Source: Poecilobothrus nobilitatus (lineage: Eukaryota; Arthropoda; Insecta; Diptera; Dolichopodidae). From it: a stretch of 64,000 nt of DNA. This document shows, piece by piece, positions 35,445 through 48,040 of the stretch. The stretch spans positions 260,683,843 to 260,747,842 of the forward strand of contig OX352774.1 of NCBI GenBank assembly GCA_947095535.1, given 5' to 3'. The notes beneath the pieces are model-generated. The model worked only from the letters and a program-made list of their open reading frames with translations. It had not been told where the DNA came from and searched no databases. Both the position numbers and the translations under genes were made by a program. Every line of letters starts with the position of its first letter. The stretch's first letter is position 1.

Positions 35445-35600
35445 CTAACTAATCCTATTCCATTGACGGCACCTGGATAGTTTCTTCACTTTTGAGGCCG
35501 ATTTCTCAACGCCGGAATAAGATAGTGCTCCTTCAAGCGTTGCTGATTTAGTTGTTTTTTTCAACAGCCACTCGATCTCCGCATACACGTAAGTCGCCAT
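35445..35600 (-). other. Unassigned 51-codon open frame in GC-richer repeat-like patch
   Basis: ATG at 35600 to TAG at 35445 encodes a soluble-looking, Lys/Ser-rich peptide (MATYVYAEIEWLLKKT at the start). Base composition is near balanced, unlike its surroundings. Immediately beyond the ATG the sequence TTTGCTTTCTTTGAGCTT...TCTTAACACATATTTA (35640-35730) recurs at 37500-37565, so the patch is part of a dispersed repeat. I do not recognise the protein, and it is most likely a mobile-element scrap. Confidence 0.25.
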
Positions 35601-35639
35601 TAATATTCGCCCCTAATCACAGGAAGGTGAGTATTAAAA

Positions 35640-35735
35640 TTTTGCTTTCTTTGAGCTTGAAACCAAAATGGTATTTTCTAAGCTCCCCAGTGCTTCAGAG
35701 AGTATTCTTAACACATATTTAGAATTTAAAAAAAA
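35640..35735. repeat. Dispersed repeat segment, shared with 37490-37590
   Basis: The two segments share TTTCTTTGAGCTT, a CTCAGCTCC-like middle and TCTTAACACATATTTA. At 37574 the second copy runs into AACTACCAAGGTGATATTTTTGG, similar to AACTACCAAGGAAGTGTTTTTGG at the inner edge of the foldback arm near 39812. This links it loosely to that family. Confidence 0.45.
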
Positions 35736-36043
35736 AAATTTTACATTTAATTAACTGATTTTCATATAAATTACAACTATTCGATTAATCGGTATTTATT
35801 CCAAATTCATATATTTGGTAATACCCTTTATTTACCTGTGAAATAATTTTCTTGATGAATGAAATTGACCAAATTAAAATGTAAGAATAAAATAACTTAA
35901 GAACAACAAAAGAAAATATCTAAATAAAAACAAAAGGGAACTTCTTCTTTTCTGATTGTCGATCAGTCGTTGAGTCGTTCTGACTAAACACAGAAATAAT
36001 ACCCAAAAAAAAAAAACAAAAACTGAAATGAAAAAATTAAGCA

Positions 36044-36253
36044 CTAAGAACAAAACAACAATGATCTAAAACATATAAAATGACCACCCTCACGCTTTTT
36101 GGACTCATCACTGCACCGATTACACCGACAAAGAGTTCTATGATGTTCGGCGTCTTTTAAAATTTCATTGTGTGTGATGCGATTTATTAATTCCTCTTTC
36201 ACATTTTTATTACAAGAAAGTAAAGAAAAAAAAAATTGAAGAAAACAAAACTG
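36044..36253 (-). other. Possible exon or remnant with CxCxxC motif
   Basis: The minus strand is open from a CAG at 36253 (after a pyrimidine-rich TTTTCTTCCATTTCTCAG, a good splice-acceptor look) to TAG at 36044. The non-repetitive part (36072-36202) reads VKEELINRITHNEIL, then HRTLCRCNRCSDESKK, then a further Cys about 11 residues on. A CxCxxC followed by a distant Cys resembles the post-SET zinc site of SMYD-type proteins. A GTGAG donor candidate falls at 36089-36093. The first 17 codons are Phe-rich and unlikely to be coding. It could be a small real exon, a pseudogene piece or chance. Confidence 0.25.
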
Positions 36254-37599
36254 AGAAATGGAAGAAAAAAAAATAAAACATAAACAATTTATATTTTTTT
36301 TTCTTCCAATTTTGATAATAGATTGAAGTAGCTCACAGCAGTCCTAAAGAAATAAAGGTAAAAGTGATATGCTGTAGATATACATATTTCAATATTGTTT
36401 AACTTAAAATTAACAGTAAATGGTTGATTAATGGAAACGAAATGGCTATATGTATTTAAAATATATAAAATAGTAAGATTTTACCCGTTACGACCTAATT
36501 TCACAAAAATAAATAATAAAAAATTTATATAAAGATTAGCACATAGCACATGATGACTCATACTCTACAACTAAAAATTCAACTTTTTGAAGATGTGTGA
36601 AACAATAGAAATCTAATAATCAATTATATGTTGCGCAATATATTCTCTTCCGATTGAACAATTTGTTGTTGATTTATGGGATAACTTTCAAGTAATTTCT
36701 TCTTTCGTATATAAACCCATTTATCTACTTGTTTTTTACAAGGGTAGGCGAAAATCATTGAAAGACGCTAAAGAGAAGCGCTAGGAGCACGATTGCTCTA
36801 AGAACGTGTGGAACTTTAACCAACTAAACACCATCTTAGTTTTTGACTAAACAATAGATTACCACCTTTAGTACTATTAAACTGTTTTGGCAAAGAAAGA
36901 TTATGCTATGGAATAAAAATAGGTTTGCCGGGATATATAATGAACGAATGCGTTGGCTTTCTCCTTAAACCTTTGTAAATTAAAAATGTAATCTCATAGC
37001 CAATTTTAGGGAACACATGAGGTGATCGTTTGTATAAAAACAAATTTATTTGAACATAAAATATTCTACCCAACATTTTTATCAAAGATTTAAAGACTTA
37101 GTTAACAATTTTAAAATTTTAACTTAAATTTTAAAAAAAATTTCTTAGACAATTTTCACAGAGCCAGAGTAAAATAACAATTTTCTTAAAAGTATTTTTA
37201 ATCACTTTATTACTCTTACAAGCAAAATGTTGAAGTATTAACTAGAAAAAATTTAAAGAACCTTTCATTTTTTTCAATTCCTTTTCTAAAAGATAACATT
37301 TTTACTTTTCGGTTAGATTAAATTCTTCCCTTTTTAGACTATATAGTGACATTATCAGAAAATTTAATGATGATGACCATATCTGGGTAGTTCATTTTTC
37401 GCATTCGAGGCAAGAGAGTGTTGCTGGTTAGTTTGCTTGTACCGACAATGATATCCACTATTAGTGTTGCGCATCCTATACAATGAGGATGTGTGTATTG
37501 GAATTTTTCTTTCTTTGAGCTTCTTTAAGCTCTGCAGGACTTCTGACAGTCTTAACACATATTTAAGTTTCTTAACTACCAAGGTGATATTTTTGGTGT

Positions 37600-39380
37600 T
37601 AAATAAAATAAGAAAGATATTAACTTCTTAGCTGAATAACACTAAGATCTACTGCTAATAAAACTACATTTGCTTATTGATTTTTATATTTTCTAACCTA
37701 TTCAATATATTAAAACTTTACTGTATTCTTCTATTTTGTTCTCACATTAAAACAATTTATATCAAAAAACAAAATATAAAAAGTACAAAATAAAAAAAAA
37801 AAAAAAAATCAAAACACACACAGTAGACTAATAAAAATGTTTTAGTTAAATCTCAATATCTCACTAAGTATCTTAAGGTCATCTCCTGTAGTTTAAATGA
37901 GTATTAAATTTCAAATCATTGAATTATAAATTTATATATAAATACATATACAAATTTACAAATGCACATTTATACATAACAAATATACTTACATAACAAT
38001 AAATATATATGTATATATCTAGTCAATTTGGTAATATACACCTATTAAAATGATGTTAAAGGTGCAGAATACACCTTAGGAGGGAAACGGATATATAGCG
38101 GAAAGATCGGTTTCATTTCTTACATACTTGTATACATAATAAAAATGTTTCAGTTATTTTTTGTTTTTGTTTTTTTTTTTGTTTTGGTTTTATTTTGTAT
38201 TTTATTTTTTTTAAATAGTGTATTAGTAATAATAAAACACAGTCCTTTCAGCATCTGGGATATTAAATTGGTGTTGCCGCGTTCTTATAATAAAATTTAT
38301 AGGCATAATATGAAATTATTGTATTTTTACGAATGTTTTTTTTATATTTTTTGGAAATTAATAAAAAAAAAAATGGTGGGAATTATTTTGTTTGATTGGT
38401 ACCTAACAAAAAAAAAAAAAAAGAAGCGCCTTTGTTTTTCGGTTGTACAATCATCAATTTGAATGTTTTTGAAAATTTTTTATTAAATTTTAATTTCCCA
38501 GAAACAAAATAAAACAAAAAATATATGTATATATATATATATTTATATATTTACTTTAAAATGATTATAAATGGATTTTTTTTTTTCTTTATTTGAGATG
38601 AATTTAATGTGTTAATAAATGCTATTATAAAATTTGAAGATTCTACCTAATGAATTAGTTTAAAGTTGTTATAAAAAAAAAAAAAATAATAATAAAATAA
38701 ATGGTGGTTGTGGTCTTTTTGTCACGAGTTGTAATTAATTTTTAGAATGCATGTTGTTTTATATAATGTTACATATAGGAGATGAAATGGTAAATTATGG
38801 ATATAAAATTTTTGAAATATAATTTAATTGGTTTAAATTGGTTTTTTTCTTACAAAAAAAAAAAAACTTTATATAAAGTGAAATGAAAAGAATATAAATT
38901 TTCTATCCCTGTTATTATTATTAATGCCCATTTTCATATAATATTCAACTTTACATCAAAATCACAATTATTTAAGCTTCTATACTATTTAAGATTTCGA
39001 TAGTGGTCAAGTTATTATTTAAGTGTAGAGTATCTAAATGCTCATGATTATATTCCATAGAAATATTAATTGTAATTATTCAAATTATAAAAGCTACAAG
39101 GAATTTTCCAATATTATAGTTAGAGTAAGAGTAAAAAAAGTCACTTAAAAAGAAATCATTTTTATATTTACCGGTGCAAAATTTTTAAAATAAATTTCAT
39201 AGGTATTGAAAAGTTTTGCCGTTTTACTAAAACTTAAAGGGGTAATCCTTAAACCTTCTTAAATATTTTATAAAGTAATATCAGCCGATTAGATTAAATA
39301 AATAAAAAATATTTTCTTATTAATTCAATTTGACAAACAGTTCCGTCAACTTATATAAATTCATTTTTTTATATTTCAGG
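37600..39380. other. AT-rich non-coding DNA
   Basis: The stretch contains a run of A at 37791-37808, T runs at 38168-38180, A runs at 38410-38423 and (TA)n at 38521-38545. The 105-codon plus-strand frame at 38145-38462 is Phe/Leu/Lys-rich with homopolymers at both ends, so I treat it as chance. Confidence 0.5.
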
Positions 39381-39387
39381 TGTCTTT

Positions 39388-40525
39388 GGTTACCGGAAGA
39401 AGATGTTATATATTAATGCGTGTTGTAACTGACTGATAGGCTTGCTTAGCTCTCTAGCAAATAGAATAGTAATAATAATAATTATCAATATTAATATTAA
39501 TATTAAAATTGATAGTTGCTACAGTGACAATGGGGGTTGCCTTCAATTATTACCTTATGCAGAAAGGTGTTATATACTACTGCAAGTTGTAACTTTAGAT
39601 GAGAATTCGTCACTGATGGTAAAATGGTAATAATAATATATGCAGATTCATTGTTCTCTTACAGTTCCCTTATCTAATTTGAAGTTTGTGCATCTCTGAC
39701 CTATTTCTTTCCTATATCTACATCCTAACCAATATGGTATAACATACGTGAGTAGAGGTTTTTCCCATTATATTCGTTAAAGTGGCTGGTTTTAGTCAAT
39801 AAGAATCTGGAACTACCAAGGAAGTGTTTTTGGTATTTTTGGAAGATTTCTAAAGGTTTTGTTGGCATTTTTCTATTACATGTTTTTCAAAAGCTCCGAA
39901 TATTTTGAGTAACGTGGCACATGTTCACCGGGGCGAATAGGTGTTTGCGGGTGTCTAGGGTATAATTTTTATAGTTATTTAAAAAGAAATTCTTGAGTTT
40001 TAAATTATATTCCTTCAAATTAAATTTTTTTTTTTCCCGCTAAGGGAGGTGGGAATCTTCCAAAGACACCAAGAATTTCCCCCTTGGTAGTGTCAGATTT
40101 TTACTGACTAAACCCACCTTCCCTTTTAGACAATATAATGGGATGAAACCCTTACCTGCGAACGCAGTATATTGGCTAGGGAGTAGGGATAGGAAAGGAT
40201 AGGGAATGGATACGGAAACATTGAATTGGGAGTGGGACTGTAAAGAAACAATGAATCCGCCTATTATTATTACTATTTTGCTAACAGTGACTATAGCCGT
40301 TACAACAGTTACAACATGTAGTAGTATATAAGACCTTAATACACGAGGTAATTATTGAAGGTAACCCCACTGTCACTGTAGCGGCTGTTATTATTGGTAT
40401 TAGGATTCTTATTAATATTATTATTATTTTACTACAGAGTCAGCGCCATCAGTGGATTACAACGTGCAGCAGTATATAACACCTTACTTGCATGATATAA
40501 CTGTAGCAGCTATTATTATTATTAA
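39388..40525. mobile_element. Large foldback element, about 470-bp inverted arms
   Basis: The left arm (39388-39850) and right arm (40053-40525) are inverse copies separated by about 200 bp. Matching pieces, left then right read in reverse: GTTATATATTAATGCGTGTTG and GTTATATACTGCTGCACGTTG; GCTACAGTGACAATGGGGG and GCTACAGTGACAGTGGGG; GTCACTGATGGTAAAATGG and GTCACTGTTAGCAAAATAG; CCTAACCAATAT and CCTAGCCAATAT; TTTAGTCAATAAGAATCTGG and TTTAGTCAGTAAAAATCTGA; and CTACCAAGG in both. Each arm holds a direct repeat of the GTTATATACTACTGCA-type unit and an ATT-rich tract. No coding frame is present. A long inverted repeat with internal tandem units resembles foldback-type elements. A single-arm relative lies at 51505-51960. 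Confidence 0.75.
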
Positions 40526-40559
40526 ATAATGTCTTTTTAGCATATAGAAAAGAAGCTCG

Positions 40560-42473
40560 AAAAAGACGAATTAAATTATGCACTATTTGACATTTATAAA
40601 GTAAGTAAATCTTTTAAGTAAAAAAAATAATTAAATTTTTTTTATTATTATTTAATTTTTATTTTTATTTAAAAAATATAAACAATATAATAATAAAAGA
40701 TTCTTTAACATCATATATCAAAAGACAAACAAAATACATATTATAAAGATCATCACTTATCATTTTTTTATTTATGCATATATATTTTATTCATTTAATT
40801 GTCAATTTTTATTCAATATAAATTTTATGGAAATAAAATAAAAAATAAAATTTAAATTAATTGTTAATCAAATGATTAACTATCAATTTCTTAAAAAAGT
40901 TTATTAGCAAGTTTAAGTTGTGAAAAAAAACCAAAAAAAAAAAACTTTAATTTAAAATCTAAAACAAATCTTTTTTATATGAAAAAAATGATACCTGACC
41001 GGATTAAGTAATAAAAAATTTAAGCTTAATTTTACAAAAAAAAAAACAAAAAAAAAAGAAGCTTTTTATCAATTCTTAAAAATCTCAGTCAATAAAATGT
41101 ATTGTGTTTTTTTATTTTTTTTTTTTTTAAATCCATTATAGTTATCTTAAGATAGATTTGTATCGGAAATTCCATACAAATTACTAATTTACAACAAACA
41201 AAAGAATTTTACAACTGTTTTAAATTTAATTAAGAAAGCCTAAAATTTTGTTGATTCATTCATTACAAAATTAATTTTTAAATATTTTGTTTTGGAATTT
41301 GAGCAATTTTTTGTCCACTTTAGATTTATTTCTTTTTTTAATTAATTTAATTTTAAAGATAAATTTCATATTAATTAATTTAGAGCTTTTATAGGCGATT
41401 TTTATTTTAATTTATTAAAAATCTGTTATAAATCAGAAATTAATGATTTAATTTACAATTAAATTATTTTTAGATGATTTTTTAATTTTTTTTTCTTGTA
41501 TTTTAAACAAGAAAATCCTATAATTAGACGGATTCTGCTTATATCTTATAAAATAATTAGGAAGAAAAACTATTTGAAATTTGAAACAGTTTTTAAAATT
41601 AAATTTAAATTTTCTAAAAATGTTAATTGTAGAATACGAATAGAAAACGATGTTAAAATAAATTTTTATTATTGTTCTTAAACTTTATGTTACAAATTTT
41701 ACTTTTAATAGTTAGAACAATACCTCTCTATTCTGTAAGACAAACATTCAAACAAAAATCTTGTAAAAGGGGCATATTTGCGTTTAAATCTCATGAAAAA
41801 GATTTTCTTTCTTCGAGATGCTTAGAAATTACCTTTTCAATTAAATTTCAATAAATTAATATATGATATTTCCTTTAATGTTGCTAAATTTTATTAAAAA
41901 TATATAAAATCGTTGGTTCATATGTTTGTTACCGGAAAAGTCTAGAACTAGTACCCTGATTGACACCATATTTGAAACATATTTTAGTTTTGTCTGTAAG
42001 TAGGTTTTTATTGATGTTAGATGGTGTTGGGGTCAAGATTGAAGAAAAAACTATATTTACTGTTTATAACGGAATGAACGTTCGATCTTATATACAACAC
42101 GTGTTACCCATAGTTTTTGTAGGGTTCATAATTTATGTTTTTAATCACATATACACATTTTCACCATTTGAACTCTTTTTGTACTAAAGAATGGTGTGCA
42201 CATCATTACTATTGATAAAATAAAACTTTAAAATTAATAAATTATAATGTATCTATTTTAAAAATGCAAACAATACATTTAATATTGGATTTGATAGTAA
42301 AAAAATGCCGAAATATCCATCAAACATAAGCAGACATATTTGGCGTAACCGAAATATAAGAGTGAGTCGAAAAAATTTAACGGTGGAACAACGTTTCGAA
42401 TGAAATGAATCACACGCCAACAGATGTTCCGATTTAATTTAAACATTTTATTTTTTTTACGTTAAATTTATTT
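40560..42473. other. AT-rich DNA with a GC-richer degenerate patch at 41915-42180
   Basis: 40560-41900 is low complexity. At 41915-42180 the base composition is more balanced (TTGTTACCGGAAAAGTCTAG, CCTGATTGACACCATATTTG, GATGTTAGATGGTGTTGGGG), and a 75-codon frame crosses it (41960-42187). It has the look of a worn dispersed repeat, but no second copy is in the window and I cannot name it. Confidence 0.4.
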
Positions 42474-43716
42474 TCAATTTTTATTATACCCGTACGATAA
42501 GGATCGGGTATATTAAAATTGCTCCTCGGTTTGTAACACCTCGAAATAAGCTATGCGAAAATGCTAAGACGATTGAGCTTTGTCCGTCCGTCCGTCAGCA
42601 AGATAATTCAAAAACTAAGAAAGCTAGAGTCTTGAAATTAACACAAAATATTCTTACAACAATTTGTAGGTTCCCTATTTTTTTTGGCTGAGATCCGACC
42701 ACAACTTCGGGTAGCTCTCGAACACCTAACTTTTAGATCCCCACATTTTGTTTGAAATAGCGACATGAAATTTTAACTGCTGATAGATAACATAAAAATA
42801 TTAATTTTATAATTTACAACTTTTTTTTGTAGCCCCATCCGTTACGGAGCTACAGCTCCTCAAACTTTTAATAAGCCCTATTTTTAAATGCATATGTCTC
42901 ATGTTCTACTTAATATTTTTTCAATCAGAAAACGTCATTCGACAGGTATTTTTTTTAAATTTATAGTCTTCATTTATAGTTTTCATTAGTATCAAAATTA
43001 TACAATTTTTTTAAATTTAGTATTTAAATTTACCGTTATATGAAAACCAAATTTTGCATGATTTTTCTACCCTCATAACTCCGGAACGCTTTCAAATAGG
43101 GACTTGCAATTTTGAGAGCAGAAAGAACTCTTAGAATTAGTATAAGTTTGCTCAGAAAATTTTTAAGAGTTATTACTCCTCAAAAATTGAAAATTTGCTA
43201 TTTTCAGGCACCTGTAACTTAGGCACCTGTAAAAATTTTTCCTCGGCAAGACATGAAAATTAAAGGTTCAATAATATATTTTTACATATGTTAACGGGTT
43301 TTTTTAATTATATAGGGTTCCGGACTTACAGCCCGTCAAAGTTCCAGAAAAGTCAATTCTTCACATTTTTTATACCGTACGATAAATAATTTATACATAT
43401 GTATAGTATAAATTATTAAACTTAGGCATTATACATTTGCCCCTTAGTATTAAATGGTACTATAGCATAGTTAGAAAGATAAGATAGATGGTACTATAGA
43501 AAAGTTAGATAGATAATCGTTATTCGGAAGGTTAGAATCTGCTTTTGAAGAATGTATAAACATATAGTTTGAATATATGTACAACCCACAGTTCTAGAAA
43601 TTAAAAAATTTCACCCAAATTATTTTAAAATACTAAAATATTAAAAAAATAATATTGTAGGCAGAGTGGCTGTGAACATACTAACGGTTCGTACGGGTAT
43701 CTAAGAGTTGACAAAG
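42474..43716 (+). mobile_element. DINE-like (Helitron-related) element, copy 2, about 1.24 kb
   Basis: The 5' end is TCAATTTTTATTATACCCGTACGAT followed by GGATCGGGTATA. The 3' end is ACGGTTCGTACGGGTA then TCTAAGAGTTGACAAAG. The TACCCGTACGA / TCGTACGGGTA ends are exact inverses. Inside are GTCCGTCCGTCCGTC (42582-42597), AAGCTAGAGTCTTGAAATTA, CCGTTACGGAGCTACAGCTCC (about 42840), CGTCATTCGACAG and CTCCGGAACGC. The tail 43440-43716 matches 22905-23163 of copy 1 almost base for base (GAATATATGTACAACCCA, TCACCCAAATTATTTTAAAA). Within that tail, a ~50-bp segment with ATGGTACTATAG is duplicated in this copy (43451-43500). It is non-coding. Confidence 0.85.
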
Positions 43717-45488
43717 GCAACTGTATTCTTCCTCGTTTTATTTAAAATTCAAATACAAAAAATATCTGTATACCTAACATATTATGTGAATATTGAGGAT
43801 TACTTTTTTATTTTTCATCATTTTAAAATATACTAAGTGTCAAATTAGTAACTGAATTACTAACTAGGGAAATATCAAGCTAGTGAAGAATATAGTTGAA
43901 AAAATGTAATTGTATTGTCGAAAATATTCATGTATTAGTGCACTATCTTGCTAGTACAACCCTGTCTGGCCACACGATAAATTAGGACGAATTTTACAGT
44001 TGGTTTGAATAATAAGTTTCAGTTTTGGGGACTTACTGCCTCTATTATTTTCAGAATATATTTTAATCAAAATAACCGTATGATATTATAATAAAAAGAA
44101 AGTTTTGATGTAGAGTATTAAAATAATGTGTTATGAGGCATCGCAGTATGGAATAAAAATTTTTTATAATGAAAATAAAGTTCAATTTTATTTACTTTTC
44201 AATTTCGGCATTATTTCCATTTCAAAACGATAATAAAGCCGTCCAAAAATCGTGTTTTCTCCTTTAATCGTTCAAAAAAAAATAAATCAAATGCAGGTTT
44301 ATTTATTTTCAATGAAAGGAAATAAAGAAATCCTAACTAACATCTTCTTTTCTCTCTTCCAACATAACTTAGTAGTCTATATAATTAGTAGTCTTCAAAT
44401 AAAAGTTTGAAAATTTTAATAAATAGAAACAATTTAATATTAAACATCACAATGATATCATAAAATTATGTCATCTAAACGGATCAAATTTATAAACAAT
44501 TGATTTTAATTATCTCCTAACATAAAATAATTGCATTGTTGATTTAATTACTAACTTTATGTCCCGTAAAAATTTAAACTTTTATTCTATATAATAAAAA
44601 CTATAGGTATATACAAAAAAAAACTTCTACTTAAGAAGTAAATCAGTTTTTTGTTTTTCTGTAAATAAACTTGAAATATTTTTAATCACAAAGTGTCTCT
44701 ATTGGTCTTTGTCTTTAAACTATAAAACTACTTTATTATTTTAATAGTATTCAGATATTTTTTTTCACTGTCTTGCTTTATGCGTTATATAAGGAAAGTA
44801 TTAGAATAGTGAAAAAAATTTATTTTGAGATATTTACCTAATCAATTTTAGGAAAAATCAGTAGGTCTTATGGAAATTGGTGTATTTCTATGATCAGTTT
44901 TTGTAAATATGATGAGTCGATAAAGCTTCTATTAATATTTACGAAATTCGTCATATTTATTTCAAAACAAAGCACAGTTCAAATTCTATAAAGTATTTCA
45001 ACATTTCTATATTTAGTATTAGTTTTAAATTAAAAAATTTAATATTTTACTACAAAATATGGTAATACTTTCAATTTACGAAAGTGATACTTACTTCTGA
45101 ATTACGAAATGATACTTACTTCTGGTTCCGACAACCGGAACATAAGTTTCCTATTGAAAATGTTATAGCTCGAAAACATTTTACTTTTAATTTATGATAA
45201 CGTTATTTTTCCGATCTGTTAAAAAGTTTAGTTTTCTTTCAAATTTTGGACATGACAATCGAAAATCAAGGCTGTCGTATATAAAGTAAATTTAAAAAAA
45301 AGACTAAATGTCTAAAAAATTGTGCTAAGTCAAAAACGTTGTTATTTCGTTTATAATATATGCTTGCATGGAAGCTTGTCTATTGTCTCTATTTCATTTG
45401 CAGTGTCAATTGAGTGTATTTTTGCAAGTTGCCTGAATTACTTTAGCTGTATTTCAATAAGTTCTTTGTAGTTCAAATGTATTTAAAA
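43717..45488. other. AT-rich non-coding DNA; 24-bp duplication at 45077
   Basis: Near 45077-45123 the phrase TTACGAAA(G)TGATACTTACTTCTG occurs twice in a row. It is followed by a small palindrome, GTTCCG-ACAAC-CGGAAC (about 45125-45141). There is nothing else of note. Confidence 0.5.
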
Positions 45489-45655
45489 AATATAATTATA
45501 TCAGATGGGATTTTAAAGTTGGTTTCAATTTTAGCGTTTCAATAATTTGTTTAGTGGCGATTTTAAGTCGTAGCCACCACTATTTGAAACTTTCTATTGT
45601 TAAAAAAATAATTAGGATAAAGGTTAGAGTTGGTTTCAAAACTAGGGCTACACGC
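45489..45655 (+). repeat. Dispersed repeat (family C), copy 1
   Basis: It matches 47886-48040 nearly throughout: AAATATAATTA, GATTTTAAAGTTGGTTTCAA, TTTTAGCGTTTCAATAATTT, GTAGCCACCACTATTT, TCTATTGTTAAAAAAATAAT. Core words (GTTGGTTTCAAA, TTTCAATAATTTGTTTAGTGG) also occur in the array at 57958-58440 and inside 32364-33080. It is followed by a CAGTCAAAAGTCACA-rich zone to about 45830. An 86-codon frame (45554-45814) overlaps it and is probably not a gene. Confidence 0.75.
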
Positions 45656-45839
45656 TTTTCAAGAATTTGTTTATATTTGTGTATGCAAGATTTTAAGTTA
45701 GGATTCACAGGTGTTTACTGTCAAAATAATGACAACTCAGTCAAAAGTCACATACACAGTCACATGAAATCCAGTCAAATGATAGTAAAGGCAAATAAAA
45801 CTTCAGACAAGTGATAATTCAGTAAAATTAAACACAGAC

Positions 45840-47885
45840 TTGAGATACTACCCTATTTGCGTCAAAAAATCAACTGGCATGTTTGTTATTCAATTGCATA
45901 GAAAATTGAATTTATCGATTTTACAATATTGCAATTTTTTTTATAAAAATATAACGTATATATGTATATAAAAAATGATATGAAACGATTCTCATTAATA
46001 AAACATATTAATACAATTTCACCTTTACAATATGTTTGTACGCAAAAATTGAAGGGAGAACCATTTCAATTTATTTATTTTTTCTTCTATGAATATTTAT
46101 TTCTACATCCGTACATATTTTATAAGGACGGCAACAAGATGAGCTATTTTTTTGTTTCATTTTAAAAAAGTTTTTTTTTTTTAAATTCAACCACAACTGT
46201 GTTTATTTTTACACTTTTAATGGTTTAATAAAAAACAAAAAAAAATTGATAAAATGTTAATTAAAATCATAAATCATATTCAATGTATGCTAAGTAGCAC
46301 TTATTTAGAATAATATAAAAACCTCCCATTGTCCCCCTTTTCTTTCAGCTATTTATTTAAAATTAAAATTATAAAATTTTCATTGAAAATATAGAAAAAA
46401 AAAAAAAAATCAATTGAATAAAAAACGAAAAAAAAAAAAAAGACTGCCTGTGGCTACAAAATAGCTGTTTCTGTTATGATTGGATGCTGTGTGTTGATGT
46501 TCATTTGCCATATATGTTTGGTCAATTTCGAAAATAAGTTAAGATTAGATAAAGTGAATTATTTAAATGTATATATATATATATATATAGAAAGCAAAAA
46601 TAAACAACAGATACAACAAGAATACCATAATTTTTATCGGTTATCAATTTTTATACGAGTTTTATAATTAAACATGCTGATTAAATGAATATACGCAATT
46701 AATTAGTATGAAATGGGTGTTTTCCGTTTTGGTTGTTCTTTTTTTTTTTTTTTGTTTTTAAATATAACACATTAGCACTAAATATATTCAATAGTTTTAA
46801 TTAAATTTCTAATGTATGTAAAATATGTATGTTGAACCTAAGAGTTATTTAGAATTTATTCAGAAAATACACAATGAAGTTTAAAAATTTTTTGTTTTTT
46901 TTTTTGTCTTTCCACTCCTATGAGGAGAATAGGGCATCCAGCAAGTCATATATTATTCAAATTTTACTAAGAGTCATTTTTTGGAATCATTAGATTCACT
47001 AAGTTGCTGGTTATTCGGTTGTAGCTATTTTACAACACTATATGAAATACAAATATTTTTATTTTTATTTGTACGCCATCTGTTATCTTTTACAAAAATC
47101 ATTTTGTTTTATTTACGATATGATATTATTTGTAGGATATATATACTTATTTTTTTATTTTAATTATATTATTATACTAATTTTATATTATAGCAAAAAT
47201 CTATATTATTTTTATCAATATATATATGATCTAGCCGAGGTTTGAATCCGAAACACTTTTCAAATGAATGGCCAGCATCTAGTAAAATGGTGTAATTTGA
47301 CAAAAGATATTTCTTTTTTTTTTTTTTTGTTGATTAGATTCAAAGTATAATAGGTGATAAATTTTCTAATTGATTTTCTTCTATAAATATAATTAACTTT
47401 GTAGGATGTGGCTATAAGGCCAATCCGTCTTATCCTTTATAAATAAAAATAATATTAGAAAGTACAATTCGAAAGTACAATTCGAAAGAAATGTTTACAT
47501 TTTAAGTTAATTGATCCTAAGTTCTTTTTTTTTTTTGCTAATAAATTTCAATTGCTTTCATTCAATTCAAATATGTTTTTATTAGGTCATTTTTTTTTTT
47601 ATAAAGAAGAACTAATATTTATTTTTTTATTGTCGTAATTTTAAAGTCTAAAATGATCTATAATTAAGCCAATTAATATGAAGAATTATAATAACTTTTC
47701 GTTTTAAATTGTGAAGCTGCCATTAGAAACTGCATCTTATACTGAAGTATAATAAAGTTTCCTTTAAATGCATTTTAGCTACCAAAAATTCTTAAATTTC
47801 ATCTTCAATTTTGTGGCAGTTTTTGCAAAACAAATTATATTGTTTAGAGTTTCTAAAAAATTTTTTTTTTGTAGTTTAGTATGAA
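45840..47885. other. AT-rich non-coding DNA
   Basis: The stretch contains homopolymers (46395-46409, 46428-46441, 46739-46755), (TA)n at 46568-46589 and a 15-bp direct repeat GTACAATTCGAAA at 47458-47488. A mildly GC-richer spot at 46910-46945 (TTTCCACTCCTATGAGGAGA) may be a repeat scrap. No gene is evident. Confidence 0.45.
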
Positions 47886-48040
47886 AAATATAATTAGGTC
47901 AGAAGAGATTTTAAAGTTGGTTTCAATTTTAGCGTTTCAATAATTTGTTTAGCGGCGATTTCAAATCGTAGCCACCACTATTTAAAATGTTCTATTGTTA
48001 AAAAAATAATTAAGAGAAAGATTAGGTTTCAAAACCAGTA
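47886..48040 (+). repeat. Dispersed repeat (family C), copy 2
   Basis: It is near-identical to 45489-45655 in the same orientation, with differences such as GTAGCGGCG for GTGGCG and a short deletion near its end (TTAGGTTTCAAAACCAG). The two copies lie about 2.4 kb apart. Similarity stops cleanly on both sides, so this is an interspersed repeat and not a large duplication. Confidence 0.75.

Noticed and set aside
38145..38462. 105-codon plus-strand frame with a hydrophobic start
   Set aside because: The hydrophobic start is encoded by TTT-rich low-complexity DNA, and the rest shows no recognisable family.
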